Source of the DNA: Druceiella hillmani | Lineage: Eukaryota > Arthropoda > Insecta > Lepidoptera > Hepialidae | Assembly (NCBI GenBank): GCA_039881145.1 | Contig: JAYKKI010000076.1 | Coordinates: forward strand, 11,091,001 to 11,155,000 | DNA: 64,000 bases | Direction of reading: 5' to 3' | Part shown: positions 39,960-51,249 of the stretch, one piece after another | Layout of the letters: each line of letters begins with the position of its first letter | Numbering within the stretch: position 1 is the first letter of the stretch | Notes under the pieces: generated by a model | Told to the model about the DNA's origin: nothing | What the model saw: only the letters and a program-made list of their open reading frames with translations | Database searches by the model: none | Translations under genes and position numbers: made by a program

Positions 39960-42170
39960 CATTCGATGCAGCTCATCGTTAGCTTGTGGTTAACGCGTTA
40001 TGTTAAGCGATTTTACCTTATTGGTTTGCATTAAGATTCTTCATTTTCAGATATTGGCATTCCTTTACGTTTTTTTGGCAGTAAAGAACGTTATTTTAAA
40101 TCGAATTTTTATTAAAATAGGGTTTCATGGCTAACCTTAACACTTTATGTTTAATAAAATGTATGTAACGCATATTCTTATGGAACTTTTATCCATATAC
40201 TGTAACAGATTGATATTTAAAAAAAAATATTTTGTATACATATATATACATATATAATGACGGAGAGAATATATTAAGTTTATTCTTTTAACAAATTCGA
40301 GACTCTCATGGTGGTTTCTCGCCCAATAAGAAATAAAAGAATAACTCTTTATACCATATTTTTAGGATAATTTATAACAGTACTTTAAAAATAATAGGAA
40401 TTTCCAATGATCTAACATCCCATCTCCAATTTTGATGTGCAACATCCGTTGACGCGTTTGGATGGGAATTAAAACGTTCTGATGGGACGTCGCGACGTAC
40501 TATTCAGCCAGTTTCGCTTCTTGTCGGCTCTTTCTGACTTAATCCGGCCAGCTTTGCATCTTGTCGGCTCTTTCTGACTTAATTCAGACAACTTCACGTC
40601 GGCTAAAGAGTATTATAAAATTAAAAATATATTTTTAATACTTTGTTATGAAGAAGTTAAGAAATATTTTTGGGATGAATTATTTCATAAAAATAAAATG
40701 ATAAAATTAAATTAACGTTTTGTTATTAACAACTATCCGAATATTTGTTTTTTTAATATTTAATTACGAAAATATAAAAAACTGTATGTTTCATATCTGC
40801 CAGGCGTCCTACGACGACTCACAACATTTTATTTCTACATATATTTTCGTTAGTTTTAAAAGTACAATTTACTCTGTTAATTGTGAATATTTATTTGTTT
40901 TTATAAGGCTCTCTTTTTTCGTTACTTGAAAATAGATTTTGAATATATACCAATCACCACATTCACAACATTCATTTCACGCGCAAGATTAAACTAAATG
41001 AAGTCTAAACATGGAAACTTAGATACAAAATATGCTGTCGTCGATAAAACTCGTTATAAGGCTTTAAAATCAAGTAACGTTTAAATGTGTTTAATTGTAC
41101 TTAATTAGTGCGCTTTATTACATATATTTGATTAATATAGACTTGCTTTAACATATTTCACAGTGAATAAGTTTTTTCTTTCTTCTTAAGATGCTTCATT
41201 AAATTTAATCTAGTTATTTTATGAAGACCCAATTTCATATCAAAATATTTGAAAAATGAGAAACGTGTGAGAGGACGTGAGATATTTACTACACACTACT
41301 AATAATATGACGATACTAAAGAGATAAAGATTTGGTCTGACTCAGTTTCAATCCCGTGCTGTTAAGTTTTTAATAGGATATTTGGCTATATTTTTATTAT
41401 TAAAATCGAATAAGTAATAATATTAAAAGCAGTTAAAATAAATATATCTTACCTAGGACTTTTCATTACGAAGTTATAACGACTTAAAAACTGATGAACT
41501 ACGATTCCCGCAAAAAACGACGCATACAAAATACAACTGGCTTATGACGTCACTGGCCTGTTATTTAGCTTTCATTATAAAGGAGTTTATTAAATGTTTT
41601 TATATCTTGTTAAATATTGCGTACAAATTATATATTTCATATCATAATTTTCTCATTTTTTTGTGTAGAAACTTAATTCATAATAACTTTTTCAATTTAG
41701 TTAACATAAAATTGACACTTTTTCCTATAACAAACAATTAACCGAATCTTCTAAAGTTTCATTTAATTGTTTATTATATGCATTACTTTTTTCATTCATT
41801 TAATTGTTTATTATATTTTTAAAACATTTTTACAAAAAATATCGACATCAGTTAAATTTTTTATTATTTATAGAATTAATTATTTTCTAAATGAAACTGA
41901 AATTATTTAATTTAATAATCGAATTATACACTTTTGATATCACCAGTTATTTTTAATCATAAATTAATAGGTTTTAAAGATTTATAACCCAAAAGGATCA
42001 TAGTTGAACTGCTTTCGAATCGATCATTTTTCGATCTGCTGTTTGTCTGTTTATAAATTTAGAGTCATTATTGATTTACGAAATTCTAATCAATGGGATG
42101 TAATAATGTTTAATTTATCGGTAATAAGGAAATTTGTAGTTTAAAAGAAAAACTTGAATGAAATAGTTTT
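39960..42170. other. AT-rich intergenic DNA with a 40-bp tandem duplication
   Basis: At 40507-40546 and 40547-40586 a 40-bp unit sharing 'cttgtcggctctttctgact' is duplicated in tandem. No gene was recognised in the rest. Confidence 0.5.
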
Positions 42171-42179
42171 GTAACAAAA

Positions 42180-42670
42180 AAGATTCAATGAGTCAAGGTG
42201 ATCATAAAACGTATCCAAAGGATTAAAACTCAATGAGTTTATTCTTAGCCATTAAGGAATTCCCTTGAATTCCCTTCTCTGTTATCAGACTCTTCTGATT
42301 ATAATAGGTATTGAATAAAGTTATACGAGATTATAACATGTATCCAAAGGATTCATCAAGTCAAGTCACATGAATCCAATCTGTATGAGTTTGTTGTTAG
42401 CCATTAAGAAGTCTCCATGAACTACTTCAGCTATCATCACACCCTTCTGATTATAATACGTATCCAAAGGTTTCACTGAATCAATTTATACTAGATTATA
42501 ACATGTATCCGAAGTATTCATCGAGTCATGTTACATGAACTCAAAGTGTATGAGTTTATTGTTAGCCATTAAGAAGTTTCCATGTACTTCCTTCGCAATT
42601 ATCAGACTTTTCTGGTTGTAATCTTCTTCTGGTTGTTTCCAAACGATTCACTGAGATAAGTCAGAAGAGC
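42180..42670. repeat. Degenerate ~150-165-bp tandem repeat, about 3 units
   Basis: The phrase 'gagtttnttgttagccatta' recurs with 'tgagttt' at 42234, 42386 and 42551, each followed by 'agaagtntccatg' or a close form, and 'gtatccaaaggattca' recurs between them. Divergence is moderate. No coding function is apparent. Confidence 0.6.
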
Positions 42671-43665
42671 CAAAACTCGACGGTATTAAGATAAGCCGTT
42701 GAACAAATTCCCGTGACTGCCTCCCTCTTCCATAATTATACTAGCTCGATGGTACCATAGGATTGTATTGTCGTCGAAATTGCATTAGTTTGCAAAATTT
42801 AAATCGATACGGTTATTAAGATTCGGTGAATGTCGATTTCCCTAGATTTATTTCCACATAGAGGTAATCATCGTATAAAACTGAAGCTAATAAGACTTGT
42901 TAAAAAGAAAAACAAAATAAACTCTTTAACTACGGGTATAACTTGCACTACAAGTGTCTATAGGCGCATACAAACATTTATTATTTTTCACTATGTAAAT
43001 ATATAAATATATAGCCCAAGGTACCTTTCACAGATGTAATAAATATACATTTTAAAACACGAAGTTATTTTTGCGGTTGATGTATGTTACCACATGGCAC
43101 AAGTTGATCGCCTGTTACTGGTAAACGAATAGAGCCTATTTAATCATGATAATTTTTCTTTTAATTTAATTATATATCCTCTTATTTTGAATATTTATTA
43201 GACATTAAAAAATAGTGATTTAGCTGGTGGTGATGGGGTGAGGACACGTAACTGTGACAAAAATTATCGATTTAAAATTTTATATATCCTGAACGGATAT
43301 CAGCCCAGAAAAAGAATTCATTGCGCACTTCTAACATTTTTGAAAAATCTATATAATGATATCCTACATAATGTGGTATGAGAATTAATAAAAACTGTCA
43401 AGCACGAGTGTAACTCGCACTGCAAGGATTCCGTAAATATTTAGGTATATATGAACATTTCATGGTAAGTAATATACCTATTAAACTATTTACCCAATTT
43501 TATTTTTTTAAAATAAAAACACTAACTGCTATGTAGGTGTATAACTAAAAAAAATAATTTTTTGTCACACAACAAATTAAAAATTTTCAGATTTCTTCCT
43601 ATACTTGTGCTTGAACCCATGCTTCTTGCCAAATTTCATGATTCTAGATCAACGGGAAATATAGA

Positions 43666-43666
<1 letters not shown>
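42671..43666. other. AT-rich intergenic DNA
   Basis: Phrases near 42920-43060 ('gtataacttgcactacaagt') and 43400-43480 ('gagtgtaactcgcactgcaa') resemble each other, suggesting two diverged copies of a short dispersed repeat, with a third related piece near 44450-44570. No gene. Confidence 0.4.
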
Positions 43667-43756
<90 letters not shown>

Positions 43757-43787
43757 TGGGTGTGTGTGTGCGCGCGTGTATGTGTGT
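43667..43787. repeat. Compound (TA)n(TG)n microsatellite
   Basis: About 90 bp of TA repeat followed by a TG/CG-rich run. The 123-residue frame crossing it is largely repeat translation. Confidence 0.9.
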
Positions 43788-43990
43788 ACACATTTTTTAT
43801 GGTTATTTTATACTACTTATTTGTTATCCTTTATTTACTGTCACTTTGCCAGTTTATTTCTACTAATTTAACTTTAATTTTCTTTTTTTTTTTAGTTTTG
43901 CAGTATTTCACAACATGTAATATAGTACATTAGTTTCTGCCTTCGTTGGCTAAAAGGGATTACTCCTATTGTAGTAAGTCCGCCTTACGC

Positions 43991-44011
43991 ATTAGGACAT
44001 ATACATAATTT

Positions 44012-44053
<42 letters not shown>

Positions 44054-44106
44054 ATATTATGTATATGTCCTAATCAGTCGGTAATCTATATATATATATA
44101 GATTAC
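43991..44106. repeat. Two adjacent palindromes around a (TA)n core
   Basis: Perfect 18-bp arms ATTAGGACATATACATAA (43991-44008) and its complement (44057-44074) flank a TA run. A second perfect 26-bp palindrome, GTAATC..GATTAC, is at 44081-44106. Just to the left (43938-43990) lies a block like a SINE tail ('gtagtaagtccgccttacgc'). Confidence 0.75.
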
Positions 44107-44387
44107 GATAAATGGGCGTACTTTTTGATTACATTGGCTTAGAATCTGGATTTTTAGAGATCCAAGGGATTATTGATCTATTTGATAATTTCAACTTAAT
44201 ATCTCTACGCGTTTCAGAGAAAAAGGATCTTAACTGGCAGACATATGGACAACGAAGTGATTCTATATCGGTTCTTTTTTTCCTTTTGAGAAACAAAACC
44301 CTTAAAATTTAGTCGCACTGCACTTTCATATTATTAAAATATATAACCATGCCAAATTATGTATTTATAGTACTAATAGTCTACAAG

Positions 44388-44450
44388 TAAAACGGCTGTG
44401 ACGTAGAGATGGGCAGATGGACGCAACGGAACCCTAAAAAGATCGTGCAC
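44388..44450 (-). repeat. Dispersed repeat family X, inverted fragment
   Basis: On the minus strand 'tttttagggttccgttgcgt' followed by 'ccatctgcccatctctacgt' matches the head of the family seen at 49800 and 12350. Confidence 0.45.
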
Positions 44451-45525
44451 TGCAATGGTTCTACACACCTAGGTACATATACATTAAGAGTACGTAACAT
44501 TTCTACTAAACTGTTTATAAACATTTATATTATTTGTCGCTATATAAATATGTATATTGCATAGTATATTTTTTACAGACACGAGATAAATCATATTTCG
44601 ACTTTACATTTAGTATTTAATTAAACGACTACACTGGATGCCAATATCTCTTTAACATATTAATGCGAGTTGACCGAAATAAGTTTACATTAAAGTACAG
44701 ATCGATTACCGTTAAAAAGCTAGGAGAAGGATATATTTTGATTTGGACATTGTGTCGTAAAAGGAACATTGTCGACTAAAGGTTTAAAGCTATGTCCCAC
44801 AAAAATTAAAAATAATTTAATTGGGGAATAATATTTCGTAGTATATTCATATTGGTTTGTAGATGGTATCTATTGTTTTTGGTTGTAATCGAAAAAGTGT
44901 ATCCCAATCGGAAAAGTAAATTTTCAACAACGACTGCAATTTTCTTACTAGAAATTTATTGACAGGTCGCGCGCGTGCTACAGAGATAGGTGACTACCGT
45001 ACGGTCAATTCCTATGAGGTCTCGGATTCAAGTGATCATTCTTTCTATTCCGATAAGTCTGTTACTCTTGATATAATATTAAATTGTGACTCTCAATTTT
45101 TGGTTAATGCGATTCAAAATGTTTTGATGAAACTTTTTTTCGGAATTTTCACATAAGTTTTTTTTGTGCGTGCACACAATCAATTTATTTATTGCAAATT
45201 TTCATCCCAATCACTCTTAAATTGGCAGGAATGAACAAGCGGGCCAAAAGACGTAACAACATTTTAAAGGGTTTAATACTAGGAAAAATTAAAATTATAC
45301 AAAGTCTTAAGCGGTTTTAACTCGATGTGAGTTTTAAATAAATACATTTTCGAGATTTTATTAAAATTTAAACAGAAACAAAAATAATATGCTACGATGA
45401 GATATATATACTTTATATACTCTTCAATTCCAAAACCACGCTGTCAAAAAATCTTAGATTATTGTTCATAAAAAAACACAAATATTAAGCAAAACTACGT
45501 TAAATCATTTATTTTGTGTTTTTAA
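44451..45525. other. AT-rich intergenic DNA
   Basis: No gene recognised; the 65-residue frame at 44959-45156 has no features. Confidence 0.45.
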
Positions 45526-45529
45526 CCAA

Positions 45530-45730
45530 CTTCAAAGAAAAGGAGGGGGTTGTCAATCTTTTTTTGATGTATGTTCATACGACAATTCTTTACCGAATAA
45601 ACCGATTTCGATGATTCTTTTTTTTCTTTGAAAGAGGGTACTTTAGGGGACAGCCCTCTAGTACATTATCAATATGATGAAGACATGATTATAATTTCCG
45701 AAAACGAACGGATGGAAATCTTTAAAGAAT
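45530..45730 (+). repeat. Dispersed insect repeat fragment
   Basis: Phrases such as 'caaagaaaaggagggggttg', then 'gatgtatgttcatacgac' and 'aaaccgatttcgatgattc', match a repeat I remember as common in insect, especially lepidopteran, non-coding DNA. From memory only; no coding capacity. Confidence 0.4.
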
Positions 45731-45808
45731 GGCAGTAAATCAATTATGATTTAAGATATTTGTTACGGGTAGGTATTACTTTGAAAAATGACAACGTCTG
45801 ATGATAAG

Positions 45809-45850
45809 TTCTGGAGACGAAGAATGGAACTCCATTCTTCGTCTCCAGAA
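45809..45850. repeat. Perfect 19-bp hairpin with 4-nt loop
   Basis: TTCTGGAGACGAAGAATGG and its exact complement flank AACT. It lies a few bases before the Penelope-like copy A, at or near its left junction. Confidence 0.85.
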
Positions 45851-45854
45851 TTCC

Positions 45855-46325
45855 AAAATTAAGAAAAATACTAATACAAGAAATATCCATTCGTACCAAA
45901 TAATAATAATATTTACTACAAATCTATCCCATTTATAGGTAATGTATCACTCAAATTAGGAAAACTCTTAACTAATAAAAAAATATAAATAATACAACAT
46001 ATACTTATAGTACTTTAAATAACTTGGGTAAAACCCTTATTAATAATAAAGAAAAAAGAGTGGAATCTATAAACTTAAATGTAACGACATTATATTATAA
46101 ATAAATACAAAAGGTAATAAACTTAATATCCTAGAAACATAAAAAATAAACATACATAAAAAGACACCAAGGTTAATATGTTAAATGAACGTCTAAATAT
46201 AATATCATCACCCATACTTAATATCTTCTAGACATAATATAATTAGACGACATTGAGACTACAGTACTCTTCAAATTGTTTCAGCCCAAATACACATATA
46301 AATATAAATATATAAAAAATAAAAG
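45855..46325 (+). mobile_element. Penelope-like element copy A, 3' part, internally deleted
   Basis: It matches the 3' portion of copy B (47868-48460) closely: 'aagaaaaatactaatacaag', 'taatgtatcactcaaattag', 'gacaccaaggttaatat' and 'cttcaaattgt' occur in the same order. About 160 bp covering the GIY-YIG region of copy B are missing, with a junction near 46085-46100. It is a dead deletion derivative, followed by a TA tract. Confidence 0.8.
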
Positions 46326-46384
<59 letters not shown>

Positions 46385-46404
46385 ATATATATTAAATATA
46401 TATT
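46326..46404. repeat. (TA)n tract between Penelope-like copies
   Basis: Nearly pure TA repeat between the end of copy A and the terminal-repeat end that opens copy B. Copy B ends in the same way. Confidence 0.9.
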
Positions 46405-48455
46405 AATGAATTTCTACAAAATTAACGCCAAATATATTCAATATTTCGAAACAGCCGATTTGATTACATTGGCGATATTGGCGACTCCGAATTAAATTTC
46501 AGAAGACGATACAAAGCATTTGGTTCAACAAAACGTGCATAAAGTATAATCTCACACCCAGTCACGTGAACATAAGGACTAGTGGAACAACTCGAGCAGC
46601 CCACAAAGCAACAGCAAAAGCCGCCAGCACCTGGCTGTAGGAAGAATTCGAAACTATCAAATAGAATTTGATACTTTAGACTATAAAATTAGAAATGATG
46701 TCAGTGCCATAATAAAAAACATTACACAAAAACAATTAAACAAAATAAAAAGCCAAAACCCAGAAACCAAAAGTCACACCCAAAACAAACGTTTTATCCT
46801 AGAACAGTAAACCTTTCAAAATCAACATTTAATAATAAAGAACTAGAACTTTTAAATAAAGGATTCAAATATAATATTCCCACCGCATCCTCACGGAAAA
46901 ATATAGAATCACTAGTAGTAGATACCACGATTCAGTAACCAGGACGCACTTGCTAAACACAAAACTGCTGATATAATATTACTACTAATAATACTCTAAA
47001 ACCAAAACACATATTAATGACGAAATTTTGATACAACGTAATTTACAAATTAAAATTAATAAAGATAAACTCATCCTATCTAAAGCAGATAAAGGCAACA
47101 CTATAGTTATTCTAGAACAAAGTGAATATAAAAATAAAGTATACGAATTCCTTAAACCAGAAGACTTCATAAAGCTACAAAGAGACCCACCACGACATTT
47201 GTAGATAACGTAAAACAAATAATTAAAACCTGTAATATCATATTTCCTAACGAATTCGCGAAACGTAAAGTTACAGAAATGAACCCAAGACCCCCAATAC
47301 TCTATGGACAACCTAAAATTCATAAATCAAACATACCCATACGACCTGTTGTCTCATACACAAACGCACCCTCAAAAAAATTAGCTTTTCACCTTAATAA
47401 GATCTTTTGAAATAAAACCGGATTTGCGCCTAAATATACCATTAAAAACTCTCATGATCTCTGTAATAAAATTAAAAATATACACCTAGCACCCAATTGT
47501 AAATTAGTATCACTCGACGTGGAAACTTATTTTCGAATATACCTTTCTCCCTCCACAATAATATCAAATTCACTTTAGAAGTAGAATCCGATAATAAACT
47601 AAACTTTTTAGATCTTACAATAGAACGCAAAAATAATAAACGTAAATTTAGTATATTTAGAAAAGACACATTTGCAGACTCCATAATTAATGGTCATTCT
47701 CAACACCCTTTGTCCCATAAGTTAGCAGCCTTCCATTCAATGATTCACAGAGCTTTAACCATCCCTCTAGAAAAACCTAATTTACGTAAAGAAATAAAAA
47801 CTATAAAACAAATCGCAGTAAATAACAATTATAACCCATCAATTGTCACAAAACTGTACCATAATAAATTAAGAAAAATACTAATACAAGAAATGTACCC
47901 GGTCGTACGAAATAATAATAATATTTACTATAAATCTATCCCATTCATAAGTAATGTATCACTCAAATTAGGAAAACTCTTAACTAATAATAAAAATATA
48001 AATAATACAACATATGCTTAGAGTACTTTAAATAACTTGGGTAAAACCCTTATTAATAACAAAGAAAAAAGAGTGGTATCTGTAAACTTAAATGTAATGA
48101 CTATGATAGTATATACATAGGTCAAACGGGAAGAAATTTTACTACAAGATATAAAGAACACATTGCCAGCTGGCGAAATAATAAGCCAGACACATCTCAC
48201 TTTGCAAAACATCTTATTGAAAATAACCAACACCATCATGCTGACAATGCCCCCTATATATTACAAATAAATACAAAAGATAATAAACTTAATATCCCAG
48301 AAACATTAAAAATAAACAGACATAAAAAAGACACCAAGGTTAATATATTAAATGAACAACTAAATATAATATCATCACCCATAATTAATATCTTCTAGAC
48401 ATAATATAATTAGACAACATTGATACTGCAGTACTCTTCAAATTGTCTCAGCCCA

Positions 48456-48460
<5 letters not shown>
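46405..48460 (+). pseudogene. Penelope-like retroelement copy B: broken RT / GIY-YIG protein
   Basis: Penelope-like elements encode one protein joining a telomerase-related reverse transcriptase to a GIY-YIG endonuclease. In order here: the terminal-repeat end (46405-46441); the N-terminal 'ELELLNKGFKYNIP'; 'LILSKADKGNTIVIL' from 47070; 'PILYGQPKIHK' near 47294; 'RPVVSYTNAPSKKLAF'; 'KLVSLDV' at 47501. Then comes a frameshift and a jump from 'NLFSNIP' to 'HNNIKFTLEVESDNKLNFLD' near 47545, which removes the palm segment with the Y-x-D-D catalytic residues. The C-terminal part 'SGICKLKCNDYDSIYIGQTGR' (split here: zinc-finger Cys pair, then the GIY-YIG core from 48108) runs to a stop at 48396-48398. 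It cannot self-mobilise. Confidence 0.85.
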
Positions 48461-48595
<135 letters not shown>

Positions 48596-48904
48596 ATAAA
48601 TAAAACCGGAGATATGTTGAATTAGTGGTATAACCTAGTTCCAACTTTCAGATACCCTTGCTTTTGCATAAATATGTTACCGAGAATAACTTCCATTTAA
48701 TTTTATTACATACACCAGAACATTTGCATTGTACAACCTCATATAATAACAACAAATGAATTTATTACCCTCACTAAAATACTGGTATATCGTAAACTCT
48801 CGGAAATGTAATAAAACCTACGCCGCTCTCCTACAATAAACTCACTAACATGAGCAGTGGGAAAACCCACACAAACCAGGCTTCCGCTATTGTACTTGAA
48901 ATAT
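48596..48904 (+). other. Untranslated segment between copy B and its terminal repeat
   Basis: No coding frame. It lies between the TA tract and the ribozyme-bearing terminal repeat and is probably element 3' sequence. A short phrase 'ctcactaacatg' recurs near 59748 by another degraded copy. Confidence 0.45.
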
Positions 48905-49084
48905 ATAAATGCTGTTGGATGTTCCTAAGAGTTAATCTTTGCTAATAGCCCACCTGAAGATGTTGTAATATAACGAAACCTAGGTCGTGGTAAAGAACTT
49001 AAAGAAAGTAGAAATAATACTACATCACGTAGTTTAATTGTGAATAATGAATTTCTAGAAAATTAACGCCAAATATATTCAATA
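48905..49084 (+). mobile_element. Penelope-type terminal repeat (pLTR), 3' of copy B
   Basis: About 180 bp that shares the full order of the family: 'gttggatgttcctaagagtt', 'ctttgctaatagcccacctg', the hammerhead-like segment, 'aaagaaagtagaaataatac', 'tacatcacgtagttt', 'aattgtgaataatgaattt' and 'aacgccaaatatattcaata'. The same end opens copy B at 46405, so copy B is bounded by related repeats, the usual organisation of Penelope-like elements. Confidence 0.75.
48950..48993 (+). ncRNA. Hammerhead ribozyme motif in Penelope terminal repeat
   Basis: Type I hammerhead order: helix I strand CCAC (48950-48953), core CTGAAGA (48954-48960), helix II GTTGT/ATAAC with loop AAT, core GAAA, palindromic helix III ACCTAGGT, cleavage triplet GUC, and GTGG, complementary to CCAC. 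Penelope-like elements are known to carry hammerheads in their terminal repeats (Cervera and de la Pena). Unusual points are an unpaired U between the first core and helix II, and a helix III too short to close alone, which suggests action as a dimer. Activity is inferred, not shown. Confidence 0.75.
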
Positions 49085-49099
49085 GTAGTAAATCAAACT

Positions 49100-49450
49100 T
49101 AACTCAAGATATTTTCTACTGGTAATTTTTATTTTGCAAAATAACTGCACAATCGACCAGATCAGTGTGCGATGATGAGGTCTGAAGATGAATAATGCAA
49201 CTACTTAACGGATGATGGTAAATCAAACGTAATTCAATATGTTTGCTACTGGTTAGTTGTTATTTTAGTTAGTATTTTGCACAATCTGATCCTGGATTTT
49301 GGATATGAAGAAAGGAACTCCTCAAGTGGTCGTTGTTACTTTGCAAAATCCGATATTGGACTTCGGATATGAAGAACAGAACTCGTCAACAGCTAACAGC
49401 TAACCACTGGCAGCTACTGATGTCGCATCGATTCTGTGTCTTATTGACGA
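49100..49450. repeat. Degenerate tandem repeat, period about 100-115 bp
   Basis: Phrases such as 'ttttggatatgaagaaagga' and 'cttcggatatgaagaacaga', each followed by 'actc.tcaa', and the paired 'tactggt.a.tt.ttatttt' phrases, recur two to three times. Similar in style to the arrays at 19070 and 59050. Confidence 0.45.
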
Positions 49451-49795
49451 TCAACTTTAGACTATGAGGAAATTAGCTATGCACTAGCTTTAGCCCGTGA
49501 CTTTGAATAATTATACACTATTCTAAGAAATAAAATAACTGAATGTTATGAATAAGTTTCGCACTGCGCTCTTTGTGAATCTATTTCGTACTGTGAGTAC
49601 ATCAGAATAAAATATTTTAAATTTACATTATAAATTATATTTAATTATAAATTTGTTTAATTCGGTCGACAGTTCCGGCACCAACTACAAAAATAAGTAA
49701 CTTAGTTACATATTCCGAATAAATAGGTACCTATTTTGAGTGAATTATTTTTTACTATTTAGTACCTATTTTTTTGAAGTTTTTTAAAAGATATT
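49451..49795. other. AT-rich intergenic DNA
   Basis: Nothing recognised. Confidence 0.45.
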
Positions 49796-49799
49796 TAAT

Positions 49800-50345
49800 G
49801 TAGGGTTCCGAACCTCAAAAAGAAAAACGAAACCCCTAAAAGATTACTCTCGTGTCCGGCTGCCCGTAAGTCACAGCCACTTTTCTTAGGAACTACTTGA
49901 CATAGAAACTTGAAATTTAGCATATCAAAAAAACATATTAACCAGCACATATCTTAATTTTCAAAAATATTTGCATAAATTTTTTTAACGGGAAATCAAA
50001 TGCCACAAAATCATTTTTAAATTACCATATTAGTTTGGAGTATCATTGGAAAGGGTGGTATTTATTTACTTTATACCGAAAAAATTGCAAAAAATATTCC
50101 ATCCGCCTTTTCAGAAAGTACCCAACCTAAAATTATAAAAAGGCAAGCTTTTTCGAGACCTACGTAAAAGTTTTAGGAAAATTATAACGATTATTTTAGA
50201 TACTTGTGGTGTTATTGTTTTTGAGATCTTCACGATTGTATAAATGTCTCTATTTAATTGTATTAGATATTATTCAATATTTATTATATTGGAACGTTCA
50301 TATTAATGACAACTTATGATGAATAGATTAATTAGACTTCAAACG
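49800..50345 (+). repeat. Dispersed repeat family X, copy 2
   Basis: Starts 'tagggttccgaacctcaaaa' with 'gtgtccggctgcccgtaagt' and 'cttgacatagaaacttgaaa' following. It matches 12350-12985 block by block to about 'gacaacttatgatgaata'. The best-preserved copy in the window; no protein frame. Confidence 0.6.
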
Positions 50346-51017
50346 AATTTGATAAAAACGGAATCCTCATAGAGAACGGAATACTCACGTAGAGTTAGTC
50401 TTGGCTGGTTTATTAAATGGCTTTCATGAGATATTTCACTCATTTACCATATTTTCACTTAGAATAACTTAAACTTTCTGATTATATTATACAAAATACT
50501 TCTTAGAGATTGATATAAAATACTTATACTGTTATGAAGAATAAATCGTTAAAGTTTAATAATCCTGCTTATTCAAGGAGGAAAAGTACGGGTTCAATAA
50601 AATCTATGATTTAAAATAGTATAAGTGATACTTTATTATTATAAATAATATCAATACATTAGTACACGGGTCATATGTTTTTTTTGTATTTTAAACAAAA
50701 TATAAATCATGAACAAAGCAAATACTCAGTTTTGCGATACTCGGTAGTGCTCCCTAATTGCTATATTTTTGCAAAGGCACAAGTAGTAAAATAGGTAATA
50801 AGATAAAAACAGTCAACATAATAATATATTAAGATATAAGTGTCCTAAAATAAAAAAGTAATTGAATAAACAATTTCATAACTCGGTGACCTGCTACGAC
50901 ATAACGACATTTATCTTGCAAACGGTATTTTATTTATATTTGACAAAATTAAACAATTTGATATACATGGTAGCAAACTATAATAAGCTGCATATATGCC
51001 TTATCATTTTTAATGTT

Positions 51018-51019
<2 letters not shown>
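50346..51019. other. AT-rich intergenic DNA
   Basis: Nothing recognised. Confidence 0.45.

Positions 51020-51053
<34 letters not shown>
51020..51053. repeat. (TA)n microsatellite
   Basis: About 34 bp of TA repeat. Confidence 0.9.
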
Positions 51054-51057
<4 letters not shown>

Positions 51058-51128
51058 CAAATGTACACGCATATATTTCGATAAAGATAATTAGAGAATT
51101 AATGATATCAATGACTCTACGAAACATA

Positions 51129-51249
51129 ATGATAACACATTACAGGAACTTATTCTCTTTTTTATCACACAGATTATAACTGCATTCAGTTGCATAAGAG
51201 TGTAATCTGTGTGTCAAAAAAGGAATAAAGTTCTTGTAATGTGTCATCG
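51129..51249. repeat. Imperfect ~120-bp palindrome (MITE-like hairpin)
   Basis: Left arm 'gataacacattacaggaact', then 'tatcacacagattata'; right arm gives the complement of 'gatgacacattacaagaact' and 'gacacacagattacac'. Arms are about 50 bp with a few mismatches and a short centre. Could be a tiny fold-back element; no flanking duplication was established. Confidence 0.65.
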
